Source: Tetrapyrgos nigripes
Taxonomy: Eukaryota > Basidiomycota > Agaricomycetes > Agaricales > Campanellaceae
Length of the DNA: 64,000 bases
Direction of reading: 5' to 3'
Assembly: GCA_013368315.1 (NCBI GenBank)
Contig: JAACJM010000022.1
Location: 496,001-560,000, forward strand
Shown here: one piece after another, positions 35,904 to 48,792 of the stretch
Position numbering within the stretch: the first letter of the stretch is position 1
How the letters are laid out: each line of letters begins with the position of its first letter
Notes under the pieces: generated by a model
What the model was told of the DNA's origin: nothing
Database searches by the model: none
The model's input: only the letters and a program-made list of their open reading frames with translations
Made by a program: the position numbers and the translations under genes

Positions 35904-38900
35904 ATGGCAACCACAACGGACGTCCAGAAAGTCTCTATCCTGGGGAAAGAATCCATTCATTGCGGGTTTCATCTCGTTCCTCACGTCGTTCAGACCATCG
36001 TTACCGAATTGCCTTCCTCCACATACGTCCTAATCACTGATTCCAATATCGCGAAGTTCCATCTCGCTGCATTCGAAGAGCAGTTTGACGTTTCCCTCAG
36101 TTCTCTTGCGAATGGCACCCATGCCAAACCTAGGTTTATCACCAATATCATTCCTCCTGGCGAGCCATCTAAAAGTCGCGATGGAAAGGCTGCTATAGAA
36201 GATTTTCTGTTGCTCAACAAATGTACCAGAGATACTGTGATTCTGGCACTTGGTGGTGGGGTCATTGGGGACCTTGTTGGTTTTGTTGCTGCCACTTTGT
36301 GAGTATCTGACACTCGGACACAAACTCGCAATTTGTCTGATTTTTTTATTGTAGCATGCGCGGCGTTCGTTTTGTGCAGATACCGACTACACTACTAGCC
36401 ATGGTTGACTCTAGCGTCGGAGGAAAGACTGCCATTGATACGCCTCATGGCAAAAATCTAATTGGTGCCTTCTGGCAGCCCGAGTTTATATTCATAGACG
36501 CTGCCATGTTGGAAACTCTTCCTCCCCGAGAATTTTCCAATGGAATGGCCGAAGTCATTAAAGTGGGATTTTCTATATCACATTTTACATTCCCCAGTTT
36601 GTTGACTGTCGATTTACAGACCGCTGCCATTCGCAATGAAGCAGAGTTTGGCTCCCTGGAATCGCGCTCTGCCGAGATTTTCGCTGCAATCCAAACACCC
36701 TCGACCGGTTTTGCTGGTCGTACTAGAAAGACACGTTCCGCCTCCCAAGAACTCTTACTCTCTGTCATTGTGGGGTCAATCACTGTGAAATCCCAAATCG
36801 TCACTCTCGATCCTCTCGAGACCGGCCTTCGTAATCTTGTCAATTTCGGGCATACAATTGGTCATGCTATTGAAGCCTTACTCACCCCGATCATTCTGCA
36901 TGGCGAGTGCGTCAGCATTGGGATGATATTGGAGGCAGAGATATCCCGTCATATGGGTATCCTCAACCAGGTTGGCGTTGGACGTCTTACCAGATGTTTG
37001 AAAGCCTACAATCTTCCTGTCTCCATTACCGATCCTCGTATCGCCAACCTACCTTCTGCTAAACTACTCTCCGTGGATCGACTTCTAGATATCATGAAGA
37101 TAGACAAGAAGAACAGCGGCGACAAGAAGAAGATTGTCATTCTATCTCGTATTGGAGATACTTATGAGCAACGCGCCACTGTTGTCCCTGATGCAACTAT
37201 TGCAAAGATACTCTCAGATTCTGTGACCGTTATCCCGGGGGTGCCTAGTCATAGCCCTGTGACGATGGTCACGCCAGGATCCAAGAGTATCTCCAACCGT
37301 GCACTTGTTCTAGCTGCACTTGGAAAAGGAACTTGCAAACTCAAGAACCTTCTCCATTCCGATGATACGCAGGTTATGATGGCCGCTCTTCTAGAACTGA
37401 AGGTGAGTTAGATTGTGATTCTTCCTCTATCTTTTCTCAACTTGGATCATGCAGGGTGCTCAATTTGAGTGGGAAGATGCCGGGGAAACTCTCGTTGTTC
37501 ACGGCGGTGCAGGTTCACTGGCTGTTCCATCCATGGGAAAAGAGCTATACCTCGGCAATGCTGGTACAGCAGCACGCTTCCTCACTACTGTCTGTACCCT
37601 CGTTCAAAGATCGCCAAGTGATGAAGCCGACACCACTGTGATCACTGGTAATGCTCGCATGAAACAGCGTCCCATAGGACCACTTGTCACAGCACTTGCT
37701 GCTAACGGGGGCAAGATAGCATACCTTGAATCCGAGGGATGCCTTCCTCTCTCAATTCAACCCAATGGCCTGAAAGGCGGCGTCATCCAGTTGGCGGCGA
37801 GCATCTCCAGTCAATATGTATCTTCCGTCCTGCTCTGTGCGCCATATGCTGCTGAACCCGTCACCCTCGAATTGATCGGTGGGCAGGTCATCTCTCAACC
37901 CTACATTGACATGACTATTGTCATGATGAAATCGTTTGGCATCGAAGTCGTCCGCCGGGCCGAGGAGGGTACAGGCAAACTACTGGACATCTACGATATA
38001 CCCAAGGGATGCTATGTTAACCCTCCGGAATATAACATTGAATCCGACGCTAGTAGCGCTACCTATCCTCTCGCCATTGCTGCTATCACCGGTACATCCT
38101 GCACCATTCAGAATATCGGATCGTCCTCTTTGCAAGGGGATGCCAGGTTTGCAAAAGAGGTACTGGAACCTATGGGCTGCAAGGTCACGCAGACTGAGAC
38201 AGAGACGACTGTTCAAGGTCCTCCTGTTGGTCAGTTGAAGGCTGTACCACATCTTGATATGGAGGTCATGACTGATGCGTTCTTGACTGCAACTGTACTG
38301 GGAGCTGTTGCTAACGGCAAGACGACGATAACCGGCATTGCGAATCAAAGGGTCAAAGAGTGCAATCGGATTCGTGCAATGATTGACGAACTTGGTGAGC
38401 TGTTCTTTCTATAGCTATATGTATCGGTCCTCATCACTCAGTGAGACAGCCAAGTTTGGTGTCGCGACCAACGAATTGGACGACGGCCTAGAAGTCACCG
38501 GGAGCCCTATCAGCCAGCTAAAGCAAGGTGTTACCGTGCATTGTTATGATGACCATCGTGTTGCTATGGCCTTCAGTGTTCTTGCTTCAGCTGTGCCAAA
38601 TACTGTGATGGATGAGAAGAGATGCGTTGAGAAGACTTGGCCTAACTGGTGGGACGACCTCCAAAACAAGGTCGGTAGATTCTGCATAATTTATCTTGCA
38701 CGTTTGTTGACTATGTGATGCCAGATCGGTCTTGAAACCAAAGGCGTCGAGCTCGCTGGTCCTACCGACTCTGTGTCGACCACTAGTGTCGACTCTGATT
38801 CGGTCAAGAATACGGCTTCAATTATTCTGATTGGAATGCGTGGTTCTGGAAAAACTTTCATTGGCGAATTGGCAGCTTCCGCTCTTGAATGGAACAGTCT

Positions 38901-41013
38901 TGATGCTGACGTCTATTTTGAAACCAAGCTCAACATTGGCGTCCGTCAGTTTGTCAACGAGAAGGGCTGGCCAGCATTTCGAGAAACCGAGACCGAGCTG
39001 CTGAAGGAGCTTCTAACAGAGAAGAAAGAGGGCTATGTCCTCAGTTTGGGGGGAGGCATCGTCGAGACCCCAGCTGCCAGAGAGTTGCTGAAGGAATACA
39101 GCAAGAAGCACGGCTCGGTTGTTCACATTGTTCGCAACATGGACGAAGTTGTAGAATATCTGGGGGTCGAGGGATCACGACCTGCCTACGGTGAATCCAT
39201 CACGTCTGTTTTTGATAGACGTGAGCCTTGGTTCAGGGAATGCTGCAGCCATCGTTTTATCAATCATGTCGAAGCCTTTGCAGATGGGAAGATTGTCATT
39301 GATCCTACTGTGACCAGGAGGGGTATCCGAGAAGAAGTGTCTCGTTTCTTCGGGCATATCACTGGGTTACAACCGAATCTTGCACCCAATGTAGCATGGG
39401 GTTGCCGTTCCTATTTCTTGTCCTTGACCTACCCGGACATTACACCGGCACTGCCCAAGATTGAAGAGTTATCGATTGGCGTTGACGCTGTCGAGGTTCG
39501 GGTTGATCTGTTGCGCAGTTCCAAGGACATCGAGCCCCAGGGCAGTCACATACCTTCTCAGGCTTATGTGGCTGATCAGATCGCAGCACTACGTCGTGTC
39601 ACCTCTCTTCCCATTGTCTACACTGTGCGTACGGTATCACAAGGAGGTGCATTCCCCGATTCCGTACAAGAAGAAGCGAAAGAACTCTTGGACCTGGCTC
39701 TCCGTTTGGGGATCGAGTATATTGACGTGGAGATCTCCCTTCCTGATGCATGGATCAGGGAGTTAATCGCACGCAAAGGTGCTTCAAAGATCATCGCTTC
39801 TTGGCACGATTGGAGTGGAAAGATGAAATGGAATGGACCTGAAGTTCAGGAAAAGTACGACGCCGCAGATAAACTGGGTGACATCATCAAGGTTGTCAGC
39901 AAGGCCAATTCTTCGCAGGATAACTTTGATCTACAGCAGTTCGTGACCCGCATGAACAGCCGCCCGAACGCGAAACCATTCCTTGCGATAAACATGGGTA
40001 CTGAGGGACAATTGTCGAGAATTCTCAACACCACCTTTACTCCCGTGTCTCACCCATTACTGCCTTCCAAAGCAGCTCCAGGTCAACTTAGCTTTGGAGA
40101 GATACAACATGCCCTTCACCTTATCGGTCAAATGCCGTCCAAACGTTTCTACCTGTTTGGTAATCCCATCTCTCACTCCCTGTCTCCAACGCTGCATAAC
40201 ACCGCTTTCAAGACACTTGGCCTTCCTCACACTTACGAGCTGTTAGAGACCGAGGCAGTGGACGAAATGATCAAAGCGACAGTCGTTGCTCCGGAATTTG
40301 GTGGTGCTTCTGTTACAATCCCTCACAAGCTTAACATCATACCTGTGTTGGACCGTCTCTCGCCCTCGGCCGAGGCCATGGGTGCGGTCAATACCATTGT
40401 GCCAGTTGAGAGCGCTGATGGAAAGGGAAGAATACTGCTGGGTGACAATACAGATTGGTTGGGTATTCGCGGATCAATTTCCGCACGTATCGCCCCTGGG
40501 TGCATCCACTCAGCACTGATCATTGGGGCGGGTGGTACCGCCCGGGCTGCGATTTATGCGTTGAACAATCTTCATGCCAAAACGATTTACCTTTTCAATC
40601 GGACTCATGCTAAAGCACTAGAACTTGTCGAAGCCTTCCCGGGTGTGAATGTGCAAGTGGTAGAAGAGTTGGGCAAGTGGCCTGGCGGGGTTGTTCCTCC
40701 AAATGTAATCGTTTCGGCTGTTCCAGCGTCAGAAACGTCACTGTCCCGAGAACCTCATAGACTGCACTTCCCGGCCGAGTTGTTTGCATACCGTGACGGG
40801 CCTGCGATCGTTGTCGACATGGCGTACAAGCCAGTCGAAACACCGCTGTTGAAACTAGCGAAGAGCACAGCGCACAATTGGGAGACTGCACAAGGTGTGG
40901 AGGTTTTACTGCAACAGGGATACGCACAATTCGAACTGTGGAACAAGAGGCGATGCCCCCAGCGTGTTGTGTCAAACACTGTGTGGGAGGAGTATAACAG
41001 GCGTGCAGAATAG
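35904..41013 (+). CDS. ARO1: Pentafunctional AROM polypeptide (shikimate pathway)
   Basis: Six exons (35904-36298, 36355-36562, 36620-37402, 37455-38394, 38450-38670, 38725-41013) total 4,836 nt, which is 1,611 residues, normal for fungal AROM. Domains in order: 3-dehydroquinate synthase ([20 protein letters not shown], then [20 protein letters not shown]); EPSP synthase ([49 protein letters not shown]); shikimate kinase with P-loop [12 protein letters not shown]; type I 3-dehydroquinase ([24 protein letters not shown]); and shikimate dehydrogenase ([34 protein letters not shown]). The protein converts DAHP to EPSP in the cytosol for aromatic amino acids. Intron 2 is 57 nt, a multiple of three, and free of stops. 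The intron at 38395-38449 uses the second of two possible acceptors, restoring [15 protein letters not shown]. Confidence 0.97.
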
Positions 41014-41213
41014 ACATGTAATACGATTTAGAGAAATGTAGAGTTTTATGACGCGGTTTTGACAAATTTGAACTTTGACGCGACAGGAAAGGACGTATGA
41101 TCGTTTCCCACGAAGTTGCAGCAAATTTTTTCGTCAACGTCAGGTCTTACTCGATACTCAGTACTTGTCAAGAGCGAGCCCTGTTGTCGCTTTCAAAATC
41201 GAGTCCAACAATA

Positions 41214-43764
41214 ATGCACCTTGCGCGCGGACCAGGTACGGTTCATCCGCGGTCCAGATCTGATTCTCTTATTGACTCGTCTGTCAGCGGTCCTTTCTAG
41301 AACTTTGGCTGGGTCCAGAGCTTCCTCCTCAACTCTCGTGCGAACCCGTCTCCTCAGCCGTCCCCTTTCCTCGACATCCGTTCGGCGGAACGAGCAAACA
41401 ACTCAGACCTCGGTATCTTTAATTCATCTGTTACGCGTCGAACCCGCTCCTGATCAATTTTGTAGGACGTCGCATCACCACCTTCTCGAAATGGTTCCAG
41501 ATGGAGGTCATTCTTGCAGCTCTTGGGAAGAGCTACTCTTGTTTCTATCGTCGCTGGTGCAGGTGCATTTTACTATGTAACGCAGAAGGAACGTCATCCC
41601 GGAAACCAACTTCCGTACGACCCCGAGAAGAAGACTATTGTTATTCTTGGAAGCGGCTGGGGTGCGACGAGTCTGCTGAAGAGCCTTGATACTACGGAAT
41701 ACAATGTGGTGCGTACTTTGTCTTCCTGTATTGCAAGTGAGTCTGACCAAACACCTCCAGGTTGTCATCAGTCCCAAAAATTACTTCCTCTTCACCCCCT
41801 TACTACCTAGTGTTGCCGTTGGAACACTAAGTCAAAAATCTATTCTTCAACCGACGCGTTATGTCGCTCGCCACAAGACTCGAGCCGTCACTGTCATCGA
41901 AGCCGAAGGGAAAAAGGTTGATGTGCGTACATTTGAGTGTGGTCTTCGTTATGCCAATGGTTGACTTTTCCTTCACTAGCCCATTCACAAGACTGTTACA
42001 TTTGAAGGTATGTGACAATCTTCGTCTTTTTGAGTTACTGTACCTTATGTCTTGTTGCAGACGATTCGGAAATTCAGGGCACTGTTCATCAAACCACAAT
42101 TCCGTACGATTATCTCGTCTACGCCGTCGGTGCGGAAGTCCAAACATTCGGTATACCTGGTGTACAAGAAAAGGCATGCTTCATGAAGGAACTCGCAGAC
42201 GCTGAAAATGTGAGACTTCCTGCACGCAGATCTATTCCTCCAAGGATTCTGATAGCTCCATAGATGCAAAGACGTTTCAAAGACTGTGAGATCATGGAGT
42301 GCTATGCGCGTCACCTCATCTCATGTTCTTCCCAGGTATCGAGTCTGCAGCATTCCCGGGTCAAGATTCTACGGAAATCGACAGGCTTCTCCACATTGTG
42401 AGCGCGCTTCCTATTCTCCCCCCCCCTCCTTCCCTTGACTAAACTCGTGGCAAGGTCGTCGTTGGTGGTGGTCCTACGGGCATCGAAGTCAGGTATAGTA
42501 GTCCGCTTTCTTCTGTTCTATCCCTTCTCAATTTTGACACAGTGGCGAAATCCATGACTTCCTCGAGGTAATGTCATGCACTCAGGCATTGGAAACTTCT
42601 CTCAGTCATTGAAACAGGACGATCTGCGAACATGGTACCCAGAACTTGCGGGCCGCATTCGGATATCCCTCGTCGAGGCGCTTCCTTCCGTGCTTCCTAT
42701 GTTTAGCAAGCAACTCATTGAGTATACCGAATCCACATTCAAGGAGAGTAAAATCGAGATCTTGACCAAAACCATGGTAAAAGAGGTATGTGGCTCTGCT
42801 GCCTACCTGTAACCTGTATGTACATCGACCTGACTTGAAGAATATAGGTCAAAGACAAATCAGTTGTCCTACAGATGCCTGACAAGAGCATTCAAGACGT
42901 CCCTTGCGGTATGGTTGTTTGGGCTGGAGTAAGTGTTCATCTGTGATGTAGCCAGTCTCGATCTCATCGTGATTTGGTAGGGGAACAAGAACCGTAAGAT
43001 CACTCAAGATTTGATGGCCCAATTCCCCTCTGTCCAAACAAAGCGTGGCTTAACTGTTGATGGTTAGTCCCCATTTCCTCTCTGTACGTGTTCGCTAAAC
43101 CGGTTTATACAGACCACCTCCGAATGGCCGGTGCTGAAGGCATCTTCGCTATTGGTGACTGCACGTCAACTTCGTACGCCCCTACTGCTCAGGTCGCCTC
43201 ACAGCAAGGAGCCTATCTCGCGCGTGTCTTTACGCAACTGGGCAAGAAAGAGAACCTTGAAAGACAGCTAATTTCTCTGGATCAGGCCATCACGACTGCA
43301 AGTGGTGAGGATAAGGCGAAGATTGCTGAGGAAATCGAAAGCACCCAGTCTCAAATTGCAAAAATCAAGATCAGGCCTTTCCATTATTCACACCAAGGTA
43401 GTCTTGCGTGAGTTATCAAACATCTTACCCATTACGATTGTTGCCTGACAATGGTTCACAGGTACATTGGCTCTGACAAGGCTATAGCTGATCTGCCGTT
43501 CGCTAACGGGAATGTACGTGGCCTGTTCTTATTTGACAGGATAAATAACTGATGTATTGTTCTTGTAGATTGCAAGTGGCGGTGTCGCGACGTTCTTGTT
43601 CTGGCGAAGTGCCTATCTCAGTACACTGTTCTCATTGCGTAATCGGACACTGGTTGCCAATGACTGGCTTATTACCAAGATCTTTGGGCGGTAAGTCAGG
43701 GCCCTTTCTTTTTTCTGCCCATACTGATGATGTGGATTATAACAGTGATCTCAGTCGAGACTAA
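41214..43764 (+). CDS. Type II NADH dehydrogenase, mitochondrial (NDE/NDI type)
   Basis: The start ATG at 41214 opens a short exon. Splicing out 41236-41287 gives MHLARGPAVLSRTLAGSRAS and then a serine/arginine-rich mitochondrial presequence. A hydrophobic segment, LVSIVAGAGAFYYV, precedes the first dinucleotide fold, KTIVILGSGWGATSLLKSL (FAD). KNYFLFTPLLPSVAVGT is family-specific, and the second fold, VVVGGGPTGIEVSGEIHDFL, binds NADH. Further on are IFAIGDCTSTSYAPTAQVAS and the C-terminal membrane-binding part SGGVATFLFWRSAYLSTLFS. The stop is at 43762-43764. About a dozen introns of 50-60 nt are spliced. It passes electrons from NADH to ubiquinone without pumping protons. No EF-hand is visible. 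External or internal facing cannot be decided by eye. Confidence 0.94.
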
Positions 43765-44384
43765 AAGATGAGTCGGGGGTGCAGCTATGTTTTTTCTTTC
43801 TTTTTCTTTTGGCAATAACAATGAGAATTATAGTCTGATTCATCCTTCACTCAACTACACTATTACTCAGGATATAGATTGTATTGTAGATTTATTGCAA
43901 TACTCACTGTAGAGAGTGTTTAATGATCTATTTATCAATGCTATAGGGATAGGAAGCTAGAAAAGATTTTTGTTCAAAGCTTTTACCACGCAAATCTGAA
44001 AGGTATAGTAGCACTGCCAGTAGCTCTGAGAGGTCCGGATAGGTTGAAAATCCTCATCGGAATGAGTGCATGCCTTTCTTCATGCTTAACTGAATGCAGG
44101 TTGACTACAGAAGAGCTTTCACAGAGGCTCTAGTCACAAAAACTTTACCGCACTGCGATTCTGAGCTACTACTGGGACAGAAAGCTTTATTAATGCTTTA
44201 ACGCGTCAAAGTCGCGTTTTTCTCGGTATTTGAGGTGAAACAGAAGCGGTACGAGGAGAAAGCCCCGCGGAAAGGTGACGTGTAGGTCACGTGATTTGGG
44301 ATTTGGGTGGATGAATAGCGTTTAGTCTTGGACCACGTCGACAATTCGTTCCTTCTTTCTTCTCCTCCTCCTTGTCGCCCCAAG
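43765..44384. other. Intergenic, NADH dehydrogenase to SEC63
   Basis: About 620 bp: 3' UTR of the dehydrogenase (T-rich tract near 43795) and the SEC63 promoter with TCACGTGA at 44287-44294 and ACGCGT near 44202. No gene is seen. Confidence 0.5.
44287..44294. promoter_or_regulatory. TCACGTGA box upstream of SEC63
   Basis: Palindromic octamer with CACGTG core, 90 bp before the SEC63 ATG. It is identical to the catalase element at 32901-32908. Confidence 0.5.
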
Positions 44385-47300
44385 ATGGCGCAGTACCACT
44401 ATGATGAGGCCGGTAATATGGCCACATACTTTCTTATAACTTTCCTTGTTTTCATTCTTATACCGCTTACGATGTCTCTGTCGCCTTCAAGTGAGTATTA
44501 CTTGCCACGTCTACTAGGAGGAAACTAAACACGACACCGTTTACAGAAAAGAAAATGATACCAGGATGTCAATGTCAGGCATGTATCGACCAGCGAGCGA
44601 GGATTGCAAAGAGGGAAGGGTCAATATTTAATCCAAAGATGTCCCGAAAGTGTGTTGACTTAGAGATCACATTTCCTTCCTTTGGCTAATGCTTTGTTTA
44701 GAACGATATTCGTCATTTTTGGCTGGTCTCTGGTCGCTTATCTCTCCTACAAAGTCGCCAATGCTGAGCTAGAGAACACCGTATACGATCCGTTCCAAAT
44801 TCTTGGTATTAAGATGGTGTGTGCGCTATTTTCTTTCGTCTGAGCTTATACTAACGGTTTTGCAGGGCACCTCAGAGAAGGAAATCAAGTCTCATTTCAA
44901 GAAGCTGTCAAAGATATAGTATGTCTCGTCTTTTCGTATAAGGTGGTTCTGATCAAGTCACCTTTCTTCTTCCCCTGCCTGCTACCAACTCGTCCCACTC
45001 GTCCACTCTACCAACGTCTCCTTCATGTCCGTGTAACTCAGTCACCCCGACAAAGTCCGAGCAACCGTCAACGAAACCGTAGAGGAGATTTCGAATCGTT
45101 TTGTTGAGATTACCAAGGCGTACAAGGCGTAAGTTTTCTTCCTCGGTCCTTACTCTTACTCATCTTCAGTGTGTTACATGATATACTAATTATTCCTTTC
45201 CTTCCTCCTTGTCCACACCCGTATTAATATCTACGTCCCACGTCAACCTACCTCTACTTCTCTCGAAACTGTCAACACCGCTCGCTCGCTCATACCTCAA
45301 CAAACAGTCTCACTGACGAAACCATCCGCCGTAACTGGGAACAATATGGTCACCCCGACGGACGTCAAGAATTCTCCATGGGTATTGCTATCCCCAAACA
45401 CCTCGTTGAAGGCGCGAACCGATACTACGTCCTCGCGTTTTACGGAATCGTTTTCGGTGGTGTTTTACCTGGCATGGTTGTGAGTACTCATTCCCATTAT
45501 TTTTCGTTCATTGTTTCTTCTCTGGCACTTTCATTCGTTTCCACCTCTGTCTTGTTTTATCTTTCTCTTTTCTTTTTTTCCTTTTGGAGGACGAACATGA
45601 TGGACGATGGGAGAAAGGAAGGGAAAGCATGACAGAGAGAGAGTTTGAGTGATGAATGTTGGGGACCGACAGTTGCACGCCGTCACTCGTGTTCATTCTC
45701 GACGTCGAGAGTTGGACTGGTTGGGTATATTTCTGGATGAGGGTTAGTTGGGAACGAGTAGTGGAAAGAGAGGAGCGAGAAGTGATAGTGTCTGTTTATG
45801 TGATTGGTGTTTTGGCTTTGGCCCTGGTATTTGCCCGGGACGTTGGTGTTGGCGTTGGTTTTCTTTGATTATACTTCTGTTGCGTGACTCGGTCGGTGGA
45901 GTGGGCTTTGCACTCACTACTGCACGTCTGCAGTGCCGACTTGAAGCTAGAGTTGACTTGGACTCGGCGGTCGCGTTGGGTGCCCGGGCGGCGGCGTGCA
46001 GATGATTTTTGGATTTTCGGTTTCGATTTTCTCTTTTTTTCTTTTCTCTCTCTTTCCTTTCCTACCACTCTTTCTCTCTTTGTTTTTCTTTTTTCTTTCG
46101 TTTCAGTTGTAACCCTCCTTCCCTCTCCTAATGATCTTTTTCGTCTTCTTCAGGGCCGCTGGTGGTTCGGCTCCCGACAAAAAACCAAAGACGGTATCAA
46201 CGCAAAATCCGCTGCCGCGTTCTTCAAGGGTCTCAAGGAAGATTCGGGTGTGGAGGATGTGGTTGGGGTGTTGGGAAAGGCGTATAAGTATGAGAAGCCT
46301 AGTACTGGTGCGGGGAAGGGAAAGGAGCGTAAATTCATGGGTAGTAAGGAAGAGGTGGAAGAGTTGGAGAGGTTGGAAGAGGAAATCAGAACGTGGGGAA
46401 CGGATGACTCTCATATCGCACAATCAACGTCGGAGGACTCGAGTGCTCAAGGCCAACTCGTCAAATCCGATCAACCTTCCACCAACGATACCGCCAACGT
46501 CGAAAAACCTCCGCAACCTTCTCTTAGCGTCGTAGCCAGACAGTGGAACATCGTTCGGAAACTCGTTCAGGGAGGGGAAGGGTACAGAGCGTTGGTGTTG
46601 ATCTATGCACATTTGTTGAGGTTGGAGGTAATGGTTGCGGGTTTGAGGGAAGGTGAGTTGGTTCTCTATCCTTCTGGCGTCTGTTTTTCTCGTTATATCC
46701 CGTTGGGATTTGTCGCTTTTGGTGTTGGTGTCGGTCCCTCGATGTGGGCGCTGTGGCTACTTCCACTCCTATCGGGGTTGCCTTTGGCGTTCTCGTTTTT
46801 GTTTCCTTCACCCTTTTTCTCTTTCGTGCTTGGCATACTAACTAACAATTCTTTTCTCCTTTTCTTCCTTTCAAACTATGCTACAATGGTACACAGAACA
46901 AACCCGCACCCTCCTCCTAACCCCAACCCTCCTCAACGCCCTCCTCAACATCTCCATGTCGCGTAATTGGCTCCTTCCTACAATGGCCGTGATGAGACTC
47001 CACGCCTACTTCGTCCAAGCGCTCGTCCCACCTTCCTCTGTGAACCAAGGTACACCGGGAAGTGGGAACGATAAGCAGAGGTTAGCGCAGTTGCCGAATA
47101 TCAAGGTTACCGAGATTGAGACATTGGCTGGGGCACATGGGCAGGGGCAGGTTGTTAAGAGAGACGAAGGGAAAGGCAACAAACCAGAGTTGGATATTCC
47201 AGACTTGATCAAGACCCTGGAAGCACGGAACGATGGACGAGTTGTGGATGTGAAAAAGGCGGCGGAGAGGTGGGGAAGGTTGGATGTGGTTGAGGCTAGG

Positions 47301-48792
47301 TATCGAGGTGAGTTGATTAGTTGATTGACGTCTGCGTTTGGGCGTGGAGTGGTGGTGTTGTTCGTCTGGCGCTAATGCTAATGTTGATGCGGAAGAAGTG
47401 ATGTTTTCGATACTTGTTTCTTTCGTTTCTCTTTGTCGTTTCTTGTTTTTTTTTCTTTCTTTCTATTTTCTCGACGTTGTGCCGTTCTTTTCCAGCGGTT
47501 TGCTAACATCGTCTTCGTTTCTTCCAGTCATCGACGAGCGCATCGTCACACCCTCCTCTATCGTCTTCTTGGTCGTCAAGCTGCGCATCGTTCCTCCGAC
47601 GCAATCCTCATTAAAGTCCACCAAAGAACGAACACCGGAAGAAATCAAAAAGTCTATTCGTGCCAATGAGGAGAAGGATAATGCATTCTTGTTGAGTCGG
47701 AAAGATGCGGAGGATATCGAGGTCAAGGAAGGTGAAGAACAGGCAACCGCAGAGGGGTACGCACATGCACCTTATTGGCCTGGGGTGAGTGTTTCTTTTT
47801 TTGTTTTTTGTTTTGATCGCGTATGTGTGGTCTTGTTTGCGCTGGGTTGCTTGTATTTTCAGTTTTTCATCTTGCCTTCTCGTTCTCGTTTCGTCTCGTC
47901 TCGTATAAGTATAGCGAGCAAGTTACTGATCCTCCCCATAGAATCGTAAGCCCTCGTGGTGGCTCGTCATCGCCGACGAAAAGCTTGGCAAAGTCGTCGT
48001 TCCTCCTCTTCGTATTACCAGTGTTCCTTATACGAATAGTGCTTCCAATGGTGCGTCCATCTCTGCTTTCTCATTGTTAATGTTGATGCTGACATTAATG
48101 CTACCTACTCTCCCTTGCTCCACCACCATCACCTCTGTATCTCCCCACACTACCGCCCATATAATCATCAACGCCCCTGCCTTCAACGCCTCTTTCAACT
48201 TTATTGCTAACATGCCTCCGCTTCCGCCTCTACCATCTCTATCACTACACCTGCATCTTGCGCCAACACCTGTATATCACCAGACCGCGACTACCGTTCG
48301 TACAAACTCCAATTCCAAGCCCCTCAAGGTCCGGGAATGTACACATGGAAGATGTATCTCGTTAGTGATACATATGTGGGTGAGGAGGTTGGGATGAATA
48401 TGACGGTACGTCGTCTTTTTGATCGTCTTACACTCCTGCTGACTGATTTGCCCCTTCCTTTTTGCTCTCCTTGGTTGGTGACGTTGGTATGCCCCATCTC
48501 TCGACAACAACTTTGTCTTGTCAATGGTATTGTGGGTCTCGGGCTTTGATCCATACAGCTCAAAGTCGACGATGCATCTGCCCTCACAACGGACGAAAAG
48601 GCTTCTGGAGAACAGGAAGACGAGATCTCCGACCCTGAAGAAGACAGTCTTGCGGGACAGATGGCTGCTATGAGGGGTGGACCTGTTAAGAAAGCCCCGG
48701 CTGGTAGGACACAAGAGGAGAGTGATGAGGAGAGCAGTACGGATGATGATGACGATAGTAGCGACGATAGTAGCGATAGTGATAGTGATTGA
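44385..48792 (+). CDS. SEC63: SEC63, ER translocon J-domain protein
   Basis: The start ATG at 44385 gives [20 protein letters not shown], the first of three membrane spans. The second is [16 protein letters not shown]. The lumenal J domain is [20 protein letters not shown] then [20 protein letters not shown], with the HPD motif completed across an intron. The third span is [19 protein letters not shown]. The cytosolic Brl domain follows ([20 protein letters not shown] onward). The C-terminus is strongly acidic, ending [11 protein letters not shown], the region that binds Sec62 in yeast. The stop is at 48790-48792. Sec63 recruits BiP to the Sec61 channel. The gene is odd here for its introns: several are 150-670 nt (45480-46152 is 673 nt) while neighbours use 50-60 nt, and they are pyrimidine-rich. 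Confidence 0.93.
45480..46152 (+). other. Exceptionally long intron of SEC63 (673 nt)
   Basis: Donor GTGAGT follows GGCATGGTT, and an acceptor TTCTTCAG precedes GGCCGCTGG, joining LPGMV to GRWWFG in frame. It contains long CTTT/TTTC tracts near 46020-46110. An open frame starting inside it (45884) is only read-through from the intron into the next exon. Confidence 0.8.

Noticed and set aside
41221..41580. Alternative N-terminus for the NADH dehydrogenase by read-through of 41221-41580
   Set aside because: It needs a non-ATG start; ATG 41214 with removal of a 52-nt intron gives a better mitochondrial presequence.
45884..46966. 360-codon open frame on the plus strand
   Set aside because: It starts inside the 673-nt SEC63 intron and only reads through into true SEC63 exons; its first half is pyrimidine-derived low complexity.
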